Positions 1-12,606 of a DNA stretch of 64,000 bases are shown in pieces. The first letter of the stretch is position 1. The number at the start of each line of letters is the position of its first letter. Origin of the DNA: Larus michahellis (taxonomy: Eukaryota; Chordata; Aves; Charadriiformes; Laridae). Both the position numbers and the translations under genes were made by a program. The DNA is taken from NCBI RefSeq assembly GCF_964199755.1, contig NC_133906.1, positions 9,362,001 through 9,426,000 of the forward strand. Direction: 5' to 3'. A model generated the notes under the pieces. It ran no database searches. It worked only from the letters and a program-made list of their open reading frames with translations, and was not told the origin of the DNA.

Positions 1-1228
1 AACTGTAGTTCTAATAAAGTTAGTAGGTAACAACGCTAAAGATAGGAATCATTACAACTACTCTTTTGGACTTTTCTGACCAAAACCCAATAGTCATCTC
101 CCCTTTATCTACACAGTCCACGTGATGTGTTGTAAAGATTTTATTACTTGATAGTATCTATATGATTGTACTTGCTGACGCATCAGGACAACATACCTCC
201 AAATGGGAGCTTATCTTCAAGGTAATCTAGTCTAATTTGGAGACTTTTGTCACATGTCTGTGGTCTTCTAAGCAATCCTCAGTCATCACCAAAAGAAGGG
301 AAAAACCCCTACGTACCAACATAAAATGAATGTGCACTGTACCTGCATTTAAAATTAGTGGGAACTGATAGCAGGGTGGGTAACTTGTTCTACCATGACA
401 GTAACTGAATGCAACAGTCTGTCACCACCACACGCCAGCACCACCACCAAGAAAAAAAATCAAATTCTTTCTTAGCCACAATGTATTTGGAAAGTATTAC
501 ACTCCAGAAGCCTCCTCTCTACAGCTACAGTTACCTACAAAATTTGTACAGTAATTTATTCAAATTAGGCTTAGAAGGCAGCAGGATGAACATGGGATGA
601 AGCCAGGATTCAGTGTTTCAGGAACTTATCCTGCTTCTACAACATAAACTGGAGTTCTGCATGGACTGTGATGGTAACAGGCCTGTTATGATAGCTGGAC
701 AACTTGCTGAAACCAGTCCTAGAGCTCGCATTTTCGTATGCGCTGAACCAACTTGCATATTTTACAGTTATTCCTACTTCTCACATACCTCTTCTGCAGC
801 GCCCTACGACTGCATGGTAGCAGGCAGTATTCACGCCACTGTAACCATCACAGAATGCTTTGCTCCACCTGAGAAACGAAGCAACTGATGGTTTAATGTA
901 CACGATGTTGATTTAGGCTTTCTTGGAGAAATATTGCACAGAGCTTGCCTTTAACTAAGTCTACTGAAGTCAATAAAGAACAATACTAACACCATGTTTC
1001 AACTTCTTTTTCTGTAGGAGTTCTGCTAAGAGCTGCTCTGTTTCTTCCCAAACAAATCAGGTTATAAAAGAATAAATAACTTTTTAAGTGTTATCTACTA
1101 TATAGAAGAGAGATTTTAAATATTTACAGACATATAATATAGGGAACATATAAAACAGAAAGTTCTTTAAAAAAGAGCAAATTATAAACAAATTATTTGC
1201 CTTTCTCAATTTTACTCACATTATTGGC

Positions 1229-1270
1229 TTATTAAACATAGGCTACTGGTGTGTAGCCTATGGTTAATAA
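1229..1270. repeat. 18-bp-arm inverted repeat (hairpin)
   Basis: The arms TTATTAAACATAGGCTAC (1229-1246) and GTAGCCTATGGTTAATAA (1253-1270) pair at 17 of 18 positions around a 6-nt loop. The one mismatch is A1236 against G1263. This could be a transposon-end palindrome or a structured RNA, but the arms are shorter than a typical miRNA precursor. Confidence 0.8.
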
Positions 1271-2679
1271 AGAAGAAAATGATGAACTTTTAACAACAAA
1301 CATTATCTACTTAATAAAAGACTACTATTTAGTCTTGTGAGACAACGTATTTTGTTGTATTGAGAATCTAACAGGAATTGAAGGTGTTCAGGACTTTGTA
1401 GAACTCTGTCATATTTACTTAACACAAAAGATTTCTTCACCTTGGTGAGGAGTCATTCAAAAAAAATGAACACATTTTGAAGCACAGGGACACAGGATTT
1501 TTCCATTTGTCTCTGTTTCTGCCTTACACTGTTTAAAGAAAAACTCATTAGTATTAAGTACTGTTTCAAGGAAGAACAAAGACATTAAAAGGTTCTGTCT
1601 TCGTCTTGTTTTTTGTTTATTTTAAGGAACCAATGTGCTGAAAGTGACGGCAATCCAGAGAGACATGTGAGGGTCTCAAATATCCCTAGCACTTTGTCTA
1701 GTCTAAATTGTTCCCATATCCACGGCCAACCTAGTTTTATCTTGTGTAAAACTAAAGCTTCCTCCTTAGAAAATATTTCTAACTTGCAGTGTAGATCTGG
1801 AATTACATTATCTCTGTTCAACATGCAAGCTTATACATAGTTTACATATAAAAAAGTTTATATTTTTTGTTGGAATAATATTTTTACATACCATGCTGCT
1901 TCTGGATTTTTTTTAACCACAGTTAATACTGGAAAAAACACAAATATTTATTTTTTCTTTGCTTTTAAACAAACACATTTTTAAAACATCCGAAATGTTT
2001 GTTTTCAAATCCATGAATGCATTATATACAAGTGCCTTTTAATGACTGTAGCAGTCCTACTCCCGTCACCTCTTCTCTCTAGTTTGGGACACTCACAGCA
2101 TTTTCTTTAATATATTGCAGAGTTTACTCCATGATATATATGATGAAAAAAACAGGCTAGCAATGAGTGCCGAGCAAGGGGTTAACTTTCAGCTGCAATA
2201 AGACAATTCCCCATTTAGAAATACAGATAAGTGTTTTCTATGTCTCAAAAGAAAACTCTCTAGGTCATTCCAATACATTGAAATACATCTTTTGATTCTG
2301 AAACAGACTGTTTCTACTGAAAATGCCAACACAACTTTTTCTTATTTCCAACATGGAAGATATTTTAAAAAATTATTTTTTTTTCTTAAGATACTTCAAT
2401 TACACAACTTCCTCATTTTCATGCATCTTTACTTCTGTAATGTCAACATCTCTGTATCTGGATTATCAACGGTTACTGAAGCAAATACACAAAGCTGCAG
2501 AGCTAAAGAAAGGCCAAATTCCCCACTTGGCCTGCCAGGGGAACTCCTTCTACTGCAAGGGTTACTCAGAGTTCAGTATGCACGGAATAAACACAGCATA
2601 CTTTATTATGCATCCTGCTTTCCAGACTGCTGCTCCCCAGCTCTCCCATCATTAAAGCAGGAGTATTGTATTTTAAATA

Positions 2680-2755
2680 CAGATTATGTAGTTTGCCCCA
2701 GGTCATATGAGATGGGATTAATAGCCAGAAATCCTGATTCACTGCTGTCTGATAA
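2680..2755 (-). mobile_element. MIR-like ancient SINE fragment
   Basis: On the + strand, GTAGTTTGCCCCAGGTCATA, then GGGATTAATAGCCAGAAATC and CTGATTC parallels the reverse complement of the MIR core and tRNA part (TTGCCCAAGGTCACACAGC ... GGGATTCGAACCCAGG ... TCTGACTCC). The match is by eye to a remembered consensus, so the family name is provisional. MIR-class elements predate amniotes and do occur in bird genomes at low density. Confidence 0.5.
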
Positions 2756-4217
2756 AACAGTAGACACCCCTCCATCTTTTAGATGCAATGGTTTCTCCAG
2801 CACATTGCCCTGTATCTCCACCAATTTTCCTGAATTGTATTAACCTCCACATACTGCACTTGTAAAGCCTGCTGCTTTATTTGTGCACATAAACCCCATC
2901 CATAGTTAAATTCTGCTATTCCAAAGGATTCCTTCAGCTGTAGTTCCTGAATCTCTGTTAAAGGCAACGTTCATTTAGATACTACTTTTTTTTTTTTTAA
3001 AGGCACATCTGCTTTGCAGTTGACTTCTTATATTTTAAAATCATGTTTGCTAATTTCCTCCCATCTCCTTCACTCTCTAAAGCTTTTCCTCTATTCTCTT
3101 CTCCTGCAGCTCACCTGAACAGAAGAGTTAGATGGAACAGACAGCTACCTGGTGATGGTGTTAAGCTGTTTTCTGCCCCAGTAAGCCAAGCAAACAAGGA
3201 TTTTGTCTTAAAGAATCTCAAAGGCAAACATGAGAAACCAGCATTTGAGTGAATTTTTCCTTACATTAGTGCAGTGTTTATAATTTGCCATACACTCTGC
3301 AAAAACAGAAAGAGTTTGAAAATGTGTGAAGCAGAGAAGGATGCAATTCTTTTCTTTAAGTATGAGAAAAGCCATTTTTCCTTGCATATAAGTACATGTT
3401 TGGGCTTCAGCTACGCTTTGATGTGTATGATTCACAGTAACATCTCACTGCATATTTTACAACAATCTGAAATTGTTTATATTTCCCAATATTTGGGTCC
3501 TCAGAGAGAAAATACTTTGACAAATTTTGCACAAAGTTTAAAAAACAATTGCATGCACCATTAATGCAGGATTCTAGTGCCCAGGGTTATCCTTGTGACT
3601 CCCCTGGTGAGCATGCTGAGGTGGTTCTAAAACCAGTCTGAATTTCTGTGAATGTTCCTCCAGAGCAGACATGGCCTTTCAGAGCAGACTCTGAAAATCC
3701 AGTAGAGACATCTGTGTCATAAGTCATACTGCCATCTAGTGATAAAGCTTTAATTCTGCTTCTTTGACGAATAAAGGTTCAAATATGCCACAGATGGACT
3801 TCAGTGCCAAAATCTGCAGCTTATAAGGCTAGTTGCAGCTTGTGTCCTAAAACCCAGCAGATTTGAAGAAACCAAAATACTTAAGCTCTTCCTGCATGAT
3901 ATTGGAATTTTTACTGCATTTAAAAAATTCTAGATATAGGAAGACTATTAAATATATTGATTGAAAATGCTATATTGTGCTGGTTTAACAGCAAGTCTTA
4001 CACCAACCTTCAAAGCTTTTTTTGCAAGAAGAACCTGATGAGATTCCGTAAACAAGCCACTATCATCTCTGCTTGAGTTTATGCTCTGTTAACACAAAGG
4101 GGCTCTGTTCAGCTTCAGGTTGCTAAGGATGGCCTTGCAACACAACGTTGCCTTGGTTCAAGGTGGGCTGTCTTTTGCTTTCATTGTGCTGTTTTTTTTT
4201 CATTTTGCTTCTTAGCA

Positions 4218-4237
4218 GAATGCAGAATTCTGCATTC
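4218..4237. repeat. Perfect 20-bp palindrome
   Basis: GAATGCAGAATTCTGCATTC is a perfect reverse-complement palindrome with no spacer, centred on an EcoRI site. The flanks do not extend the symmetry. No element is recognised. Confidence 0.9.
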
Positions 4238-5077
4238 AGAATAAGCCATGATAATGATTCCTGCACGCAAAGACAGGATGACAGAAAGATCAGGCTTTAT
4301 CATAAAAATCCCTCAGAAAGTGTGATGAGGACATTCTGATATTGATTTGAACTCCAAGGTCTGTCTCCAAGGATTGAAATATAAATTTCTTCAACCCTTT
4401 GTGATTATTAATTACTAATTCTTTACAGATCTAGTACACTTTTCTCTTGAAGCTGCCAATATCCTTTACAAATAGCATGTTGCAAAGGCCAGAGGAATTC
4501 AGCTAGTGCTTTTCTCAAGGTCAGAGAGTGACGTCTGTGTGTCTGCTGTGTCTGCTGCTTAGCACATCTGAAAATTAGTTCTCACCTTGTCTTAAGATTG
4601 TTGAGTTTCTGTTGTGAATATGGGATAGTCTTCAAGGATATGCTGGTTGTAAACCACTATCCTACTGCATTCTGGAGCCTGTAAAACAGGCAGGCTGAGA
4701 CGCTTGTTTGAAGAGAAATAAATATAATTTATCCTGCTCTATTAATCTCCTTTGAATGTTAGGCTTATGCAAGTCTGTGATGATTAACAGACTAATATGA
4801 ACTATTTCATTACTTTCATTTTGGCAGACGGGATAGGGGAGAAACAAAAATGCTGAAACAGAGAAAAGAAGATAGGAATGAAGGCTAACGTATGGAAAAA
4901 TAGAGCTAATACAGAACGGGAGCAGGTCTCCCACTGAGCAATACTGGAATCAGCAATATAACACTTCATAATTAACAGCAACTAAAGCTATATTTAGAAG
5001 GCTAAGTTTCTGGTTTGCCCACATTTTTATGCCGTTTTCCTCTTGCCACCTGTGGAAACGCTAATACTTAAGTACAA

Positions 5078-5500
5078 CGTATGAGGAGAGGCTGAAAGAA
5101 CTGGGTCTCTTCAGCTCGGAGAAATGAAGACGGAGGGAAGACCTTATCGCATTCTACAGCTACCTCACTGGAGGAAAGAGAGAAGATGGAGTCAGACACT
5201 TCTCAGAGGCATGGTGATAAGAGGAGGAAGAACAGACATAACAGAATATGAGAAGTTATACTACCTATTATGTTTTCATTTATTTTTTTAAAACCATGAG
5301 ACTGGTGAAATACTGGAACAGGTAGGCCAGAGAGGTTGTGGAATCTCCATCCTTGGCACTATTCAAGACTCCAGTAAAGATGGCCCATACCATGTAAAGT
5401 TTAAGGCATCATGCCTTTAACTAGACATGTTTTGAGTGGGAGGTTGGACTAAATGACCTCTGGAGGTCCCTTCCAGGCTAAATTATGAGTCCCTGACAAT
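5078..5500 (+). mobile_element. CR1 LINE 3' end, old and diverged
   Basis: This has the same order of landmarks as a CR1 3' end: TATGAGGAGAGGCTGAAAGA, GGGTCTCTTCAGC, ACCTTATCGCATTCTACAGC, TGGAATCTCCATCCTTGGC, then GGAGGTTGGACTAAATGACC and CCCTTCCAGGCTAAATTATG. Many mutations, and an AT-rich stretch at about 5265-5295, set it apart from the 47-kb copy. It is a different and older subfamily. No intact coding frame remains. Confidence 0.85.
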
Positions 5501-7394
5501 ATAACCATTTCTACCTTGGCTGGTGACCCAAATGAAAAATGTCCTTTGTCCACAAATGAAACTTACAACATAGCAGGAAAATACAAGCATGAAACAGATT
5601 CCACTTCTTTGCCACATCTCTCTCAAAAGTTATACTTGGCACAAACCTGGAAAATAATTTTCAAATATTTTAAACCACTTATAAAGTCAATTCCTTTTCC
5701 AAGTATTCAAAATAGTGCCAATCACATTGCTTTTTTTTTGTTTACTACTATGCAAATGAACTTTGACAAAGTTATTTTACCAAAACTCTTAGCTTACTAG
5801 AAAATGTAGTAATTAAATAATAGCTTTATAACAGTAATTTGGTGAAATGATAAAATCAACATATTTTGAAAATATTACAGAAAATTAAAAAAAATTGAAA
5901 ACTTAAAAAAGTATCAAAAAGACCACTCTAGTTCAAAATAAAAAGAAACGTTTTTCTGCAGAGGAACATCATCTTCTGAGAACATATATGTCTCAAAAGT
6001 CCCAATCTTTGTAAAAAGATGATTCAATATAAAAATCATTCTATTGCTATCTCCAGAGAGTGGCATTAAAAAAAAAAAACCACCTAAATTTTGCTAATCA
6101 CACATGCATGGACTGTGATACAAAATCTGGGTGCATAACATAGATTTTAAAGCCAAGGAGAATCTACTGGTTTCCACTGTTGATTTCAAAAACATCATCC
6201 TGCATTTCTATATAGCTTTTCTACAAGTGATTTCTAGTCTTAGGCCCAGTTTATATCTTGATTTTGTAGGGTTTATGTGCACTGTTGCCACACAGCATTA
6301 CTATTTGTAACCCAAGTTTCACCAAGAGCTCTTTGGCCAGAGGCATTTAGACCTTCTGTGCCCTAACTCCTCCCAGCTGCATCACTGCCTCCAGCTTCCT
6401 CTCCTAGAAGAAATCCTTATTAGATTATTGTTATATGCTGCTATTCTTGTGCTTGCACAAAGGCTGACCAGAGGGCTAGACAGAAGATCTACTTTCCCTC
6501 CCCTCTTCAGGCTCCTCAAAGCTGAAAAACAGTTTGCTCAGAAAAGATGTATGGACTACGTGGGTCCCTGCATACAGGAGTAATTCTCGCAGAGAAGCAC
6601 AAAATCACTAGGGTGGTTATTGGCCACTGAGTGATGCTCATAAGGGTGGCAGCAGCGGGAGAGGTTTTTGGCCAGACCCTGTAATTAGGGACTGAAGAAA
6701 AGCAGAAATGTAGAGCAGTATGGGGAGCTGCAGTGAGAGGTTTCACATCTCTTCCTTACTCCTGAGAAAGGATGCTCAAGCTAGGGGTCATCACAGCACA
6801 AAAAGGCAGGAAGAGAAATGGCTTGAATCAGCTTCATGGCATCTTGCTGCTGTGCACTGGATAAGCTTACAAGCAGGAGACAGGCAAACTGAGAACACAA
6901 CCACTGCAGGTCCCCTCTCTGCTCAGTTGCTGGTAACTGGAATCACAACTAACTGAAATAGCAGTGAACAGTGAAATCCTTTCAGTACTAATTTTCAGTC
7001 TTCTGTCTGAGGAAGAATCCTTCTCCTGTAATAATGGTATTTTTTGAAAGGTTTGGCTTTGTCTGGTCAGTGCCTTCTCTTTTAAGTCACTGTGACCTAC
7101 ATACAGACATGATCCAAATAAAAAATTAAAGAGAAAGAGAGCTTTATGTGACATTGCTTGGCTGAGCCAGCTCTGGAGTTGCTGTGGCCTCTGTATTATT
7201 TTTTCACACAGGGTCAGATATGAGTTTATAATTTTTGTTTGGTTGTTTGTTTCTTCACTATCATAGTATCTCTCTTCAAAATAAATAATCTAGGGTTTAC
7301 CCACTGAAGGTAGCATTGATGGACACACCCTTATTAGTGTTGTTATCCTAAAAAAACAACAAAACAAAAAAACCCCAACAAAAACCACCTAGAG

Positions 7395-7490
7395 TTATGC
7401 CCCTGTCGGAATAAAACACAGGACTGAGGCACACAATGAAGTTACTGTAAGTTAACACGTTACCACTGAGCCACGGTAATTGATGCATGG
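7395..7490 (-). mobile_element. Possible MIR-like or tRNA-derived SINE relic
   Basis: The minus strand contains TGGCTCAGTGG, a perfect match to the Pol III A-box consensus (TRGYNNAGYGG). It is followed by AACTTCATTGTGTGCCTCAG, like the MIR segment TTAACCTCTCTGTGCCTCAG. There is no clear B box and no cloverleaf, so it is not a tRNA gene. It is either an old SINE or chance. Confidence 0.3.
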
Positions 7491-9719
7491 GTTCCCTTAG
7501 CTGCTTGCCAACATGCAGTACAACATGTTAGCTTAAATCATTTTCACCAAGACACTTTGATGAGGTTTGGATGGCACAAGAAATTACTCTAGGGACATGA
7601 AATCCAACCCCTGCTATAACTTACATTTAAATCAAGATTGGTAGGATCATTACTACCTGATGACTGTTCATTAAGCCTGGGTGAGATAAATTTGGTAGTT
7701 AGTTCAACTCCCAGTGGCTGCAGACTTGCTGCAAACTGATTTCATAGCACAAAGGTCTATTCCATTTGGAATAACTCAGTCTATGAACTGATCTCTGTCT
7801 GGATCACTGCCTGGAAGCAGAGTTGTACTACTGTTCCAGAACATGCAATTCAGTACCTCAGCTGGCACCATTTTGACAAACAAAAGAATAACCAAGAACT
7901 GAACTGCCCTGAAGGATCCTCTGCTTTGCGATTTGTCCCTGCAGGTCAGGGCTGTGTCTCACCAGTACAGCAAGGGGCACTGTCAGGGCTCGTGATATAC
8001 CTGCACTCTGCGTATAAACAAAGAAGTGCATCCCAGTGCTGTCAGTGCAGCACCTTTCACTAGCCCTACATTACTCAGCAGTGAGCAGAGAGAAACAACA
8101 GGCATTTCAGCACAGCGAAGGAGAAGCAGCTGGCTAGAGGATGAAGGAATAGAAAGAAGCAATTATACTATTATGGCCATCAAACAAGCCCACATCACTC
8201 TTACTTGTGCTTGGGGGTGCAAGGCCAGCTCGTATGCACCCTTGGCTGATGATTGTTTTTTTGACAGAAATTGCTCCCTAAACAGTCATGTTCAGTGATT
8301 ATTTGTCTCCTTCCTTCTTCTTCTGATTACAGCCAGACTGGGATATCCCTGATCCGCATAGAAATGAATATTTTAAAAGTCAGTGCTGTCCTCAAAGGGG
8401 CTTGTGCACCATTAGGTCTCCAGATTTACTGCACTAGCAAAGAACAGTGTAGTAATGAGGTAGCAGCAATAGGCTACAAATGAGAAGAAAAGAGCTAAAA
8501 GCAAAGGATTTTGTCTTGGTACATACCTAACTGTAAATTAAAATTATCATTGAGGTCCTGCCTTTATATAAGGAATTTTCACCAAATTTTGTAACCATAC
8601 TCATAGACCCCACTCTGTATTCGTGACTCTTCTTGATTCTTGACTCAGCACATGCACTGTATTTTGCCTATAATCATGAACAGCCAGGAAGTACTACTAT
8701 CGAAAAATAAAGCATATTTAAACATGACTTTAATATGTTACTGTGTTATATCTAGTTCTCCTGTTTCCTAGGTCTCTGCATGATAATTTTTCCCACAGCT
8801 AACAGCAGTTTCTGCAGAATCGTAACTATTCCCCGTGGTATATGACAGTAGCACAGATTTCCCCAGAACTATCAAGAAAGCACAATTATCAATTGCAATA
8901 TGTGCACCCAGGCCAATACAGTTGGCAACAAAAATGCTAATGAATGCAAGGAACTGTGCTCTCAATGTATAAGACATGTCACAGCCTCAACACCTGCCTT
9001 CACAGTTTAAAGTCCACTGCCTATTTCCATGTTGTTAATTATCCTAGTATGCCCTCAAAAGAATGTTCAAGTCCAAGCCACAGCTCAAACCTATTCCGTT
9101 TTGGGTGTATTGCTTTACATTAATCCAAAAGCAATCACACAACATAAGTATCAGTCCATTTTTCCTCCCCATTCGTAGCTCTTGTACCTCTCTTCTGGCC
9201 ATTCACCAGCTCTGCTAACAGAAGAGCCCTGAAATCCAGTTATATTCCACCTTGACTCACCGGATGGACCTTCTCTCCCATTGAACCATATAAAGCGCTG
9301 TGGTTGCTTTGTGCCTATAATGACTGTCTCTACTTGCTTAGCCCTCTGAATTGATTCATTTTTTCCACCATTTGGGAATTATTCAAGAGTTTATTTTGGC
9401 TTGACCAGGTCTGACTCACCCTGGGTGACTTCAAAAATTAGAATCAAATTGAGATTGGCGTAGAAAAACCAAAACTATAGTCAAATTGTAACTACAGTCT
9501 CTCTCCTGATGTGACAAAGAATTCCTGGCCTCCAATCTGAATTGCAGAAGCAGTATTTATCTGGTCTATCACTGGTCCAAGCTTGCATCAATCAGCCAAT
9601 CTGATTTTATTCTGAGGGAAAAACATAATTAGCATTATGAATCCCTTTTATATTAAATTTATGGCATAGAGGAAAAAAAACATTACAATTACAAAAATTT
9701 CACTGTACCACAGAGATAA

Positions 9720-9845
9720 ACCCACCAGGTGAAAAACATTGGGCAAAATTCCAAGGGCTTTACTGCATACTTGCTCGGTTCTTTGCCAGGCAAACCCCTC
9801 TGAAATCGATGGGAATTTTGCCTGAGCAGAGATCAAAGAATGTAA
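9720..9845 (+). repeat. Old dispersed amniote repeat, copy 1
   Basis: GGCAAAATTCCAAGGGCTTT ... TCTGAAATCGATGGGAATTT and TGCCTGAGCAGAGATC resembles an old repeat common in turtles, crocodilians and birds whose core reads like CATTGACTTCAATGGGAGTT followed by TTGCCTGAGTAAGG. I do not know its formal family name with certainty. A second copy lies at about 12.55 kb. Confidence 0.45.
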
Positions 9846-12534
9846 TCCTCAAAAACAAGCAAACAAATTTATTACAAAAAAGTTGGATTATTAAAAACAC
9901 AAAAAAATGCTACAATATTAAAGTCTAATGTACTACTTATGATTACACAGTCAGTGAAACATGCAATCGTTAGGACAAGATTTCTATTGAAAAAGAAGTA
10001 ATGGATTGGATTTAGGCTTGGAAAAAACTTAGTATGCAAATCCTAAAGGAGCAGAATTTGACCTGTCTACAATTTGATCACAGCACCTCATCAGCTAAAG
10101 GTATCAATGCCAAATGATTGAAGTCTTTACTCATTTTGAGGACCTTCAGAACCTCCTAACTTTTTGCATGAGGGCAACCTTTTTGAAAAATGAAGTTACT
10201 CAGAATAACACAAAAGTTTAGATAAGTAGTTTTTCTTATGGAGCCATCTAGTTTAGACATCTAACCTAAAAAACCCTATAACTATCTTTTTTCAAGAGAG
10301 CCTCAGTGAAAGTAATTTGATAGCACCAGGCAACTGAATTAACTGTATCAATCATATTACAACAAAAATGTATCAAAACAGAAGTTTCTCCTAAATGCAT
10401 CTTCCTCAAAGGTATGGAGGATGCTTTGTGATGATTGATTACGCTTCAATTACTGAATTTTAAACAATACTGATTTTCACATCTTTGATTCTGCATCTCA
10501 GAGAGGATAAGACAATTCCTCCTTCCTTCTTCTGTTCCTTCCCTTTCACTACGATATTTGGCTGCTTTGGCTTTTATGCAAAATCCTAACTGCAACTTCT
10601 CCATTGCTGTTAAGACAGCATGATTTAACTTCGTTAATTCTTTTGGGACACGGACCCTCGCATTGCATTGTATGATTCACCATGCCTTATTTACTACAGA
10701 AATGTGTCACTTGACAAGATACATCATGAAATTCAAGTTGCATTTCAGAACACTTTTGTCATTTGAATGGATGCCAAATCAGAACAAACTGACCACCCCC
10801 AGACATGTAACAGACTGAAGTACAAGAACTGGTGATGGAACATTCAGTAAACATAACATCTAACCAATGTAGTAATCAATGACGGGGGGTGAAAGCAATG
10901 CTAAATGTCAGTGGTGCTCCAACATTAACTATCTAGACTGCAGACCTCAAAAACACAAAGACTGAACCTTGTATGAAATGCAGACTTCTTGGAAGCAGTG
11001 TTGCAGTTTTAAATCATTCCCAGTCTTTCCCCTATAATAAATAGAATGACATGGTATAGTTCATTTTTTTTCTAACGGTTTTCCTTCTCTTTTTATTCCA
11101 TTAGTTAGGTTGAGCCTAAAGAGAGGAATCCTATAATTTTACAAAAAACAGCCATTAATATGTCCTTCCTTTTCAGAATGAAGTATCTCTATTCCAGTTT
11201 AATTTCTATGTTTTTCGAACTTGTATAAACTATGCTGGGAAAAATGCATTTTTAAATCAGTTCTCAATCGTTTTGCAGCCTAACTATGCCTCCTAGAAGC
11301 ATGAAGAAAACCAAATACACTTCTAACCTACCATTCCAGTGAATAGAAATAAATTTAGGTTGGCAAAGGTATCTTTTCCTAGTAGAGTATGTACTATTCA
11401 GCATAGTGGTTTTAGCTGTAGTGGGGAAGGAACTCCATCTGTTGAAATAAACTGTGCTATACAGCTACATCAGCATATCCTTGGTACTGCAGACTTGGCC
11501 CTTATTCTGTGATAAGCTTCCACATGGGGAATTAGATTAGAACAACTATAGAGAAATGTGGCGTAGTTACACCAACATATTTCCTCACAAGGATGGCAAA
11601 ACAGTTGTTGAAGACTTGCGTTTTTCTTTTTATTTTTTGCTGGGGGATGGGAAGAGAAAGTTTCAGTTTGACAACTCCAGAAATAAAAGAATTCATGTTA
11701 GAAAGGATACTAATACTGCATCATCCTTCGTATGTAATTCAAGATCAGACATTACTGCTATTACCGCAGTGAAATAACATAGTGTGTTTAAACATTCTGC
11801 ACTATTTTCATGCCTTCTACTTCCATTTAAAAATCTGCAGTACCTACTGAGCACCACTATTCAAGTTTCCTTCCCTAAGGCAGGCGTAGTACTTTACTTC
11901 ATAACTTATTCTCTAGTATTTAAATTAGCCAGTAACAAAAAGCGAACCGAAAAAAACAGTATGACCAAACTAAAAAAACACACTGAGCATTTGCCTAGAA
12001 AATACAATGTTATGTGCTTTAATTACAGCATTGAAACTTCTGGCCTACAGATACTGCAAGATACTATGTAGAAAATGGTATAGAGCCTCGGTAGATTCCA
12101 GACCAAGAGTTGATATTTCCCAGAAAGAAAAAGACAGGACTTTGGTACGTGACAAAAAAGCAAGCATTCCTGATAACCTCAGGAATATAAAAATTGGGCT
12201 TTTGCAGCTTTAGAAGCCACTTGACCAATGGAAGAACTGCAAAAAACTGAACAACCCCATTCCAGCTTTCTGACAGAGGCACATTCACAAAGTTCTCACT
12301 GAATTCAGCCTTGCCGTCAGACTCCATGGACTGCGGACAGCTCTGTAAAACTGTGTGACATGGGTAAAAACATTCTGTAAGACAACACAGACTTCCTGCT
12401 TAGGTCCTTGTAATGCCCAGCCCTATAACGTATTAGTTTGAATTCCATTGAAATGCTCTGAAACCCTGCTCAATGTCCCCAAATCACCTGTCAAAACTCT
12501 TCAAGAATTCCTGCTAACAACACAATCCTCTCTG

Positions 12535-12606
12535 AATATAAACAAGAACCCAGTTCTGCGCATTATGCTTTCGCAAAACTTCCATTGACTTCAATTGTCA
12601 AGTAGG
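12535..12606 (+). repeat. Old dispersed amniote repeat, copy 2
   Basis: CCCAGTTCTGCGCATTATGC, then TTTCGCAAAACTTCCATTGA and CTTCAATTGTCA matches the same remembered core (CCAGATCCTGCA ... GCAAAACTCCCATTGACTTC). It is a shorter fragment than the 9.7-kb copy and covers the other side of the palindromic core. Confidence 0.45.

Noticed and set aside
2292..2843. A 183-codon open frame on the + strand
   Set aside because: It runs through a MIR-like repeat fragment and a T-rich tract, and the product resembles translated intergenic DNA.
7395..7490. A tRNA gene on the minus strand, suggested by a perfect A box
   Set aside because: No B box (GGTTCGANTCC), no acceptor-stem pairing and no T-run terminator. 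Better explained as an old SINE relic or chance.
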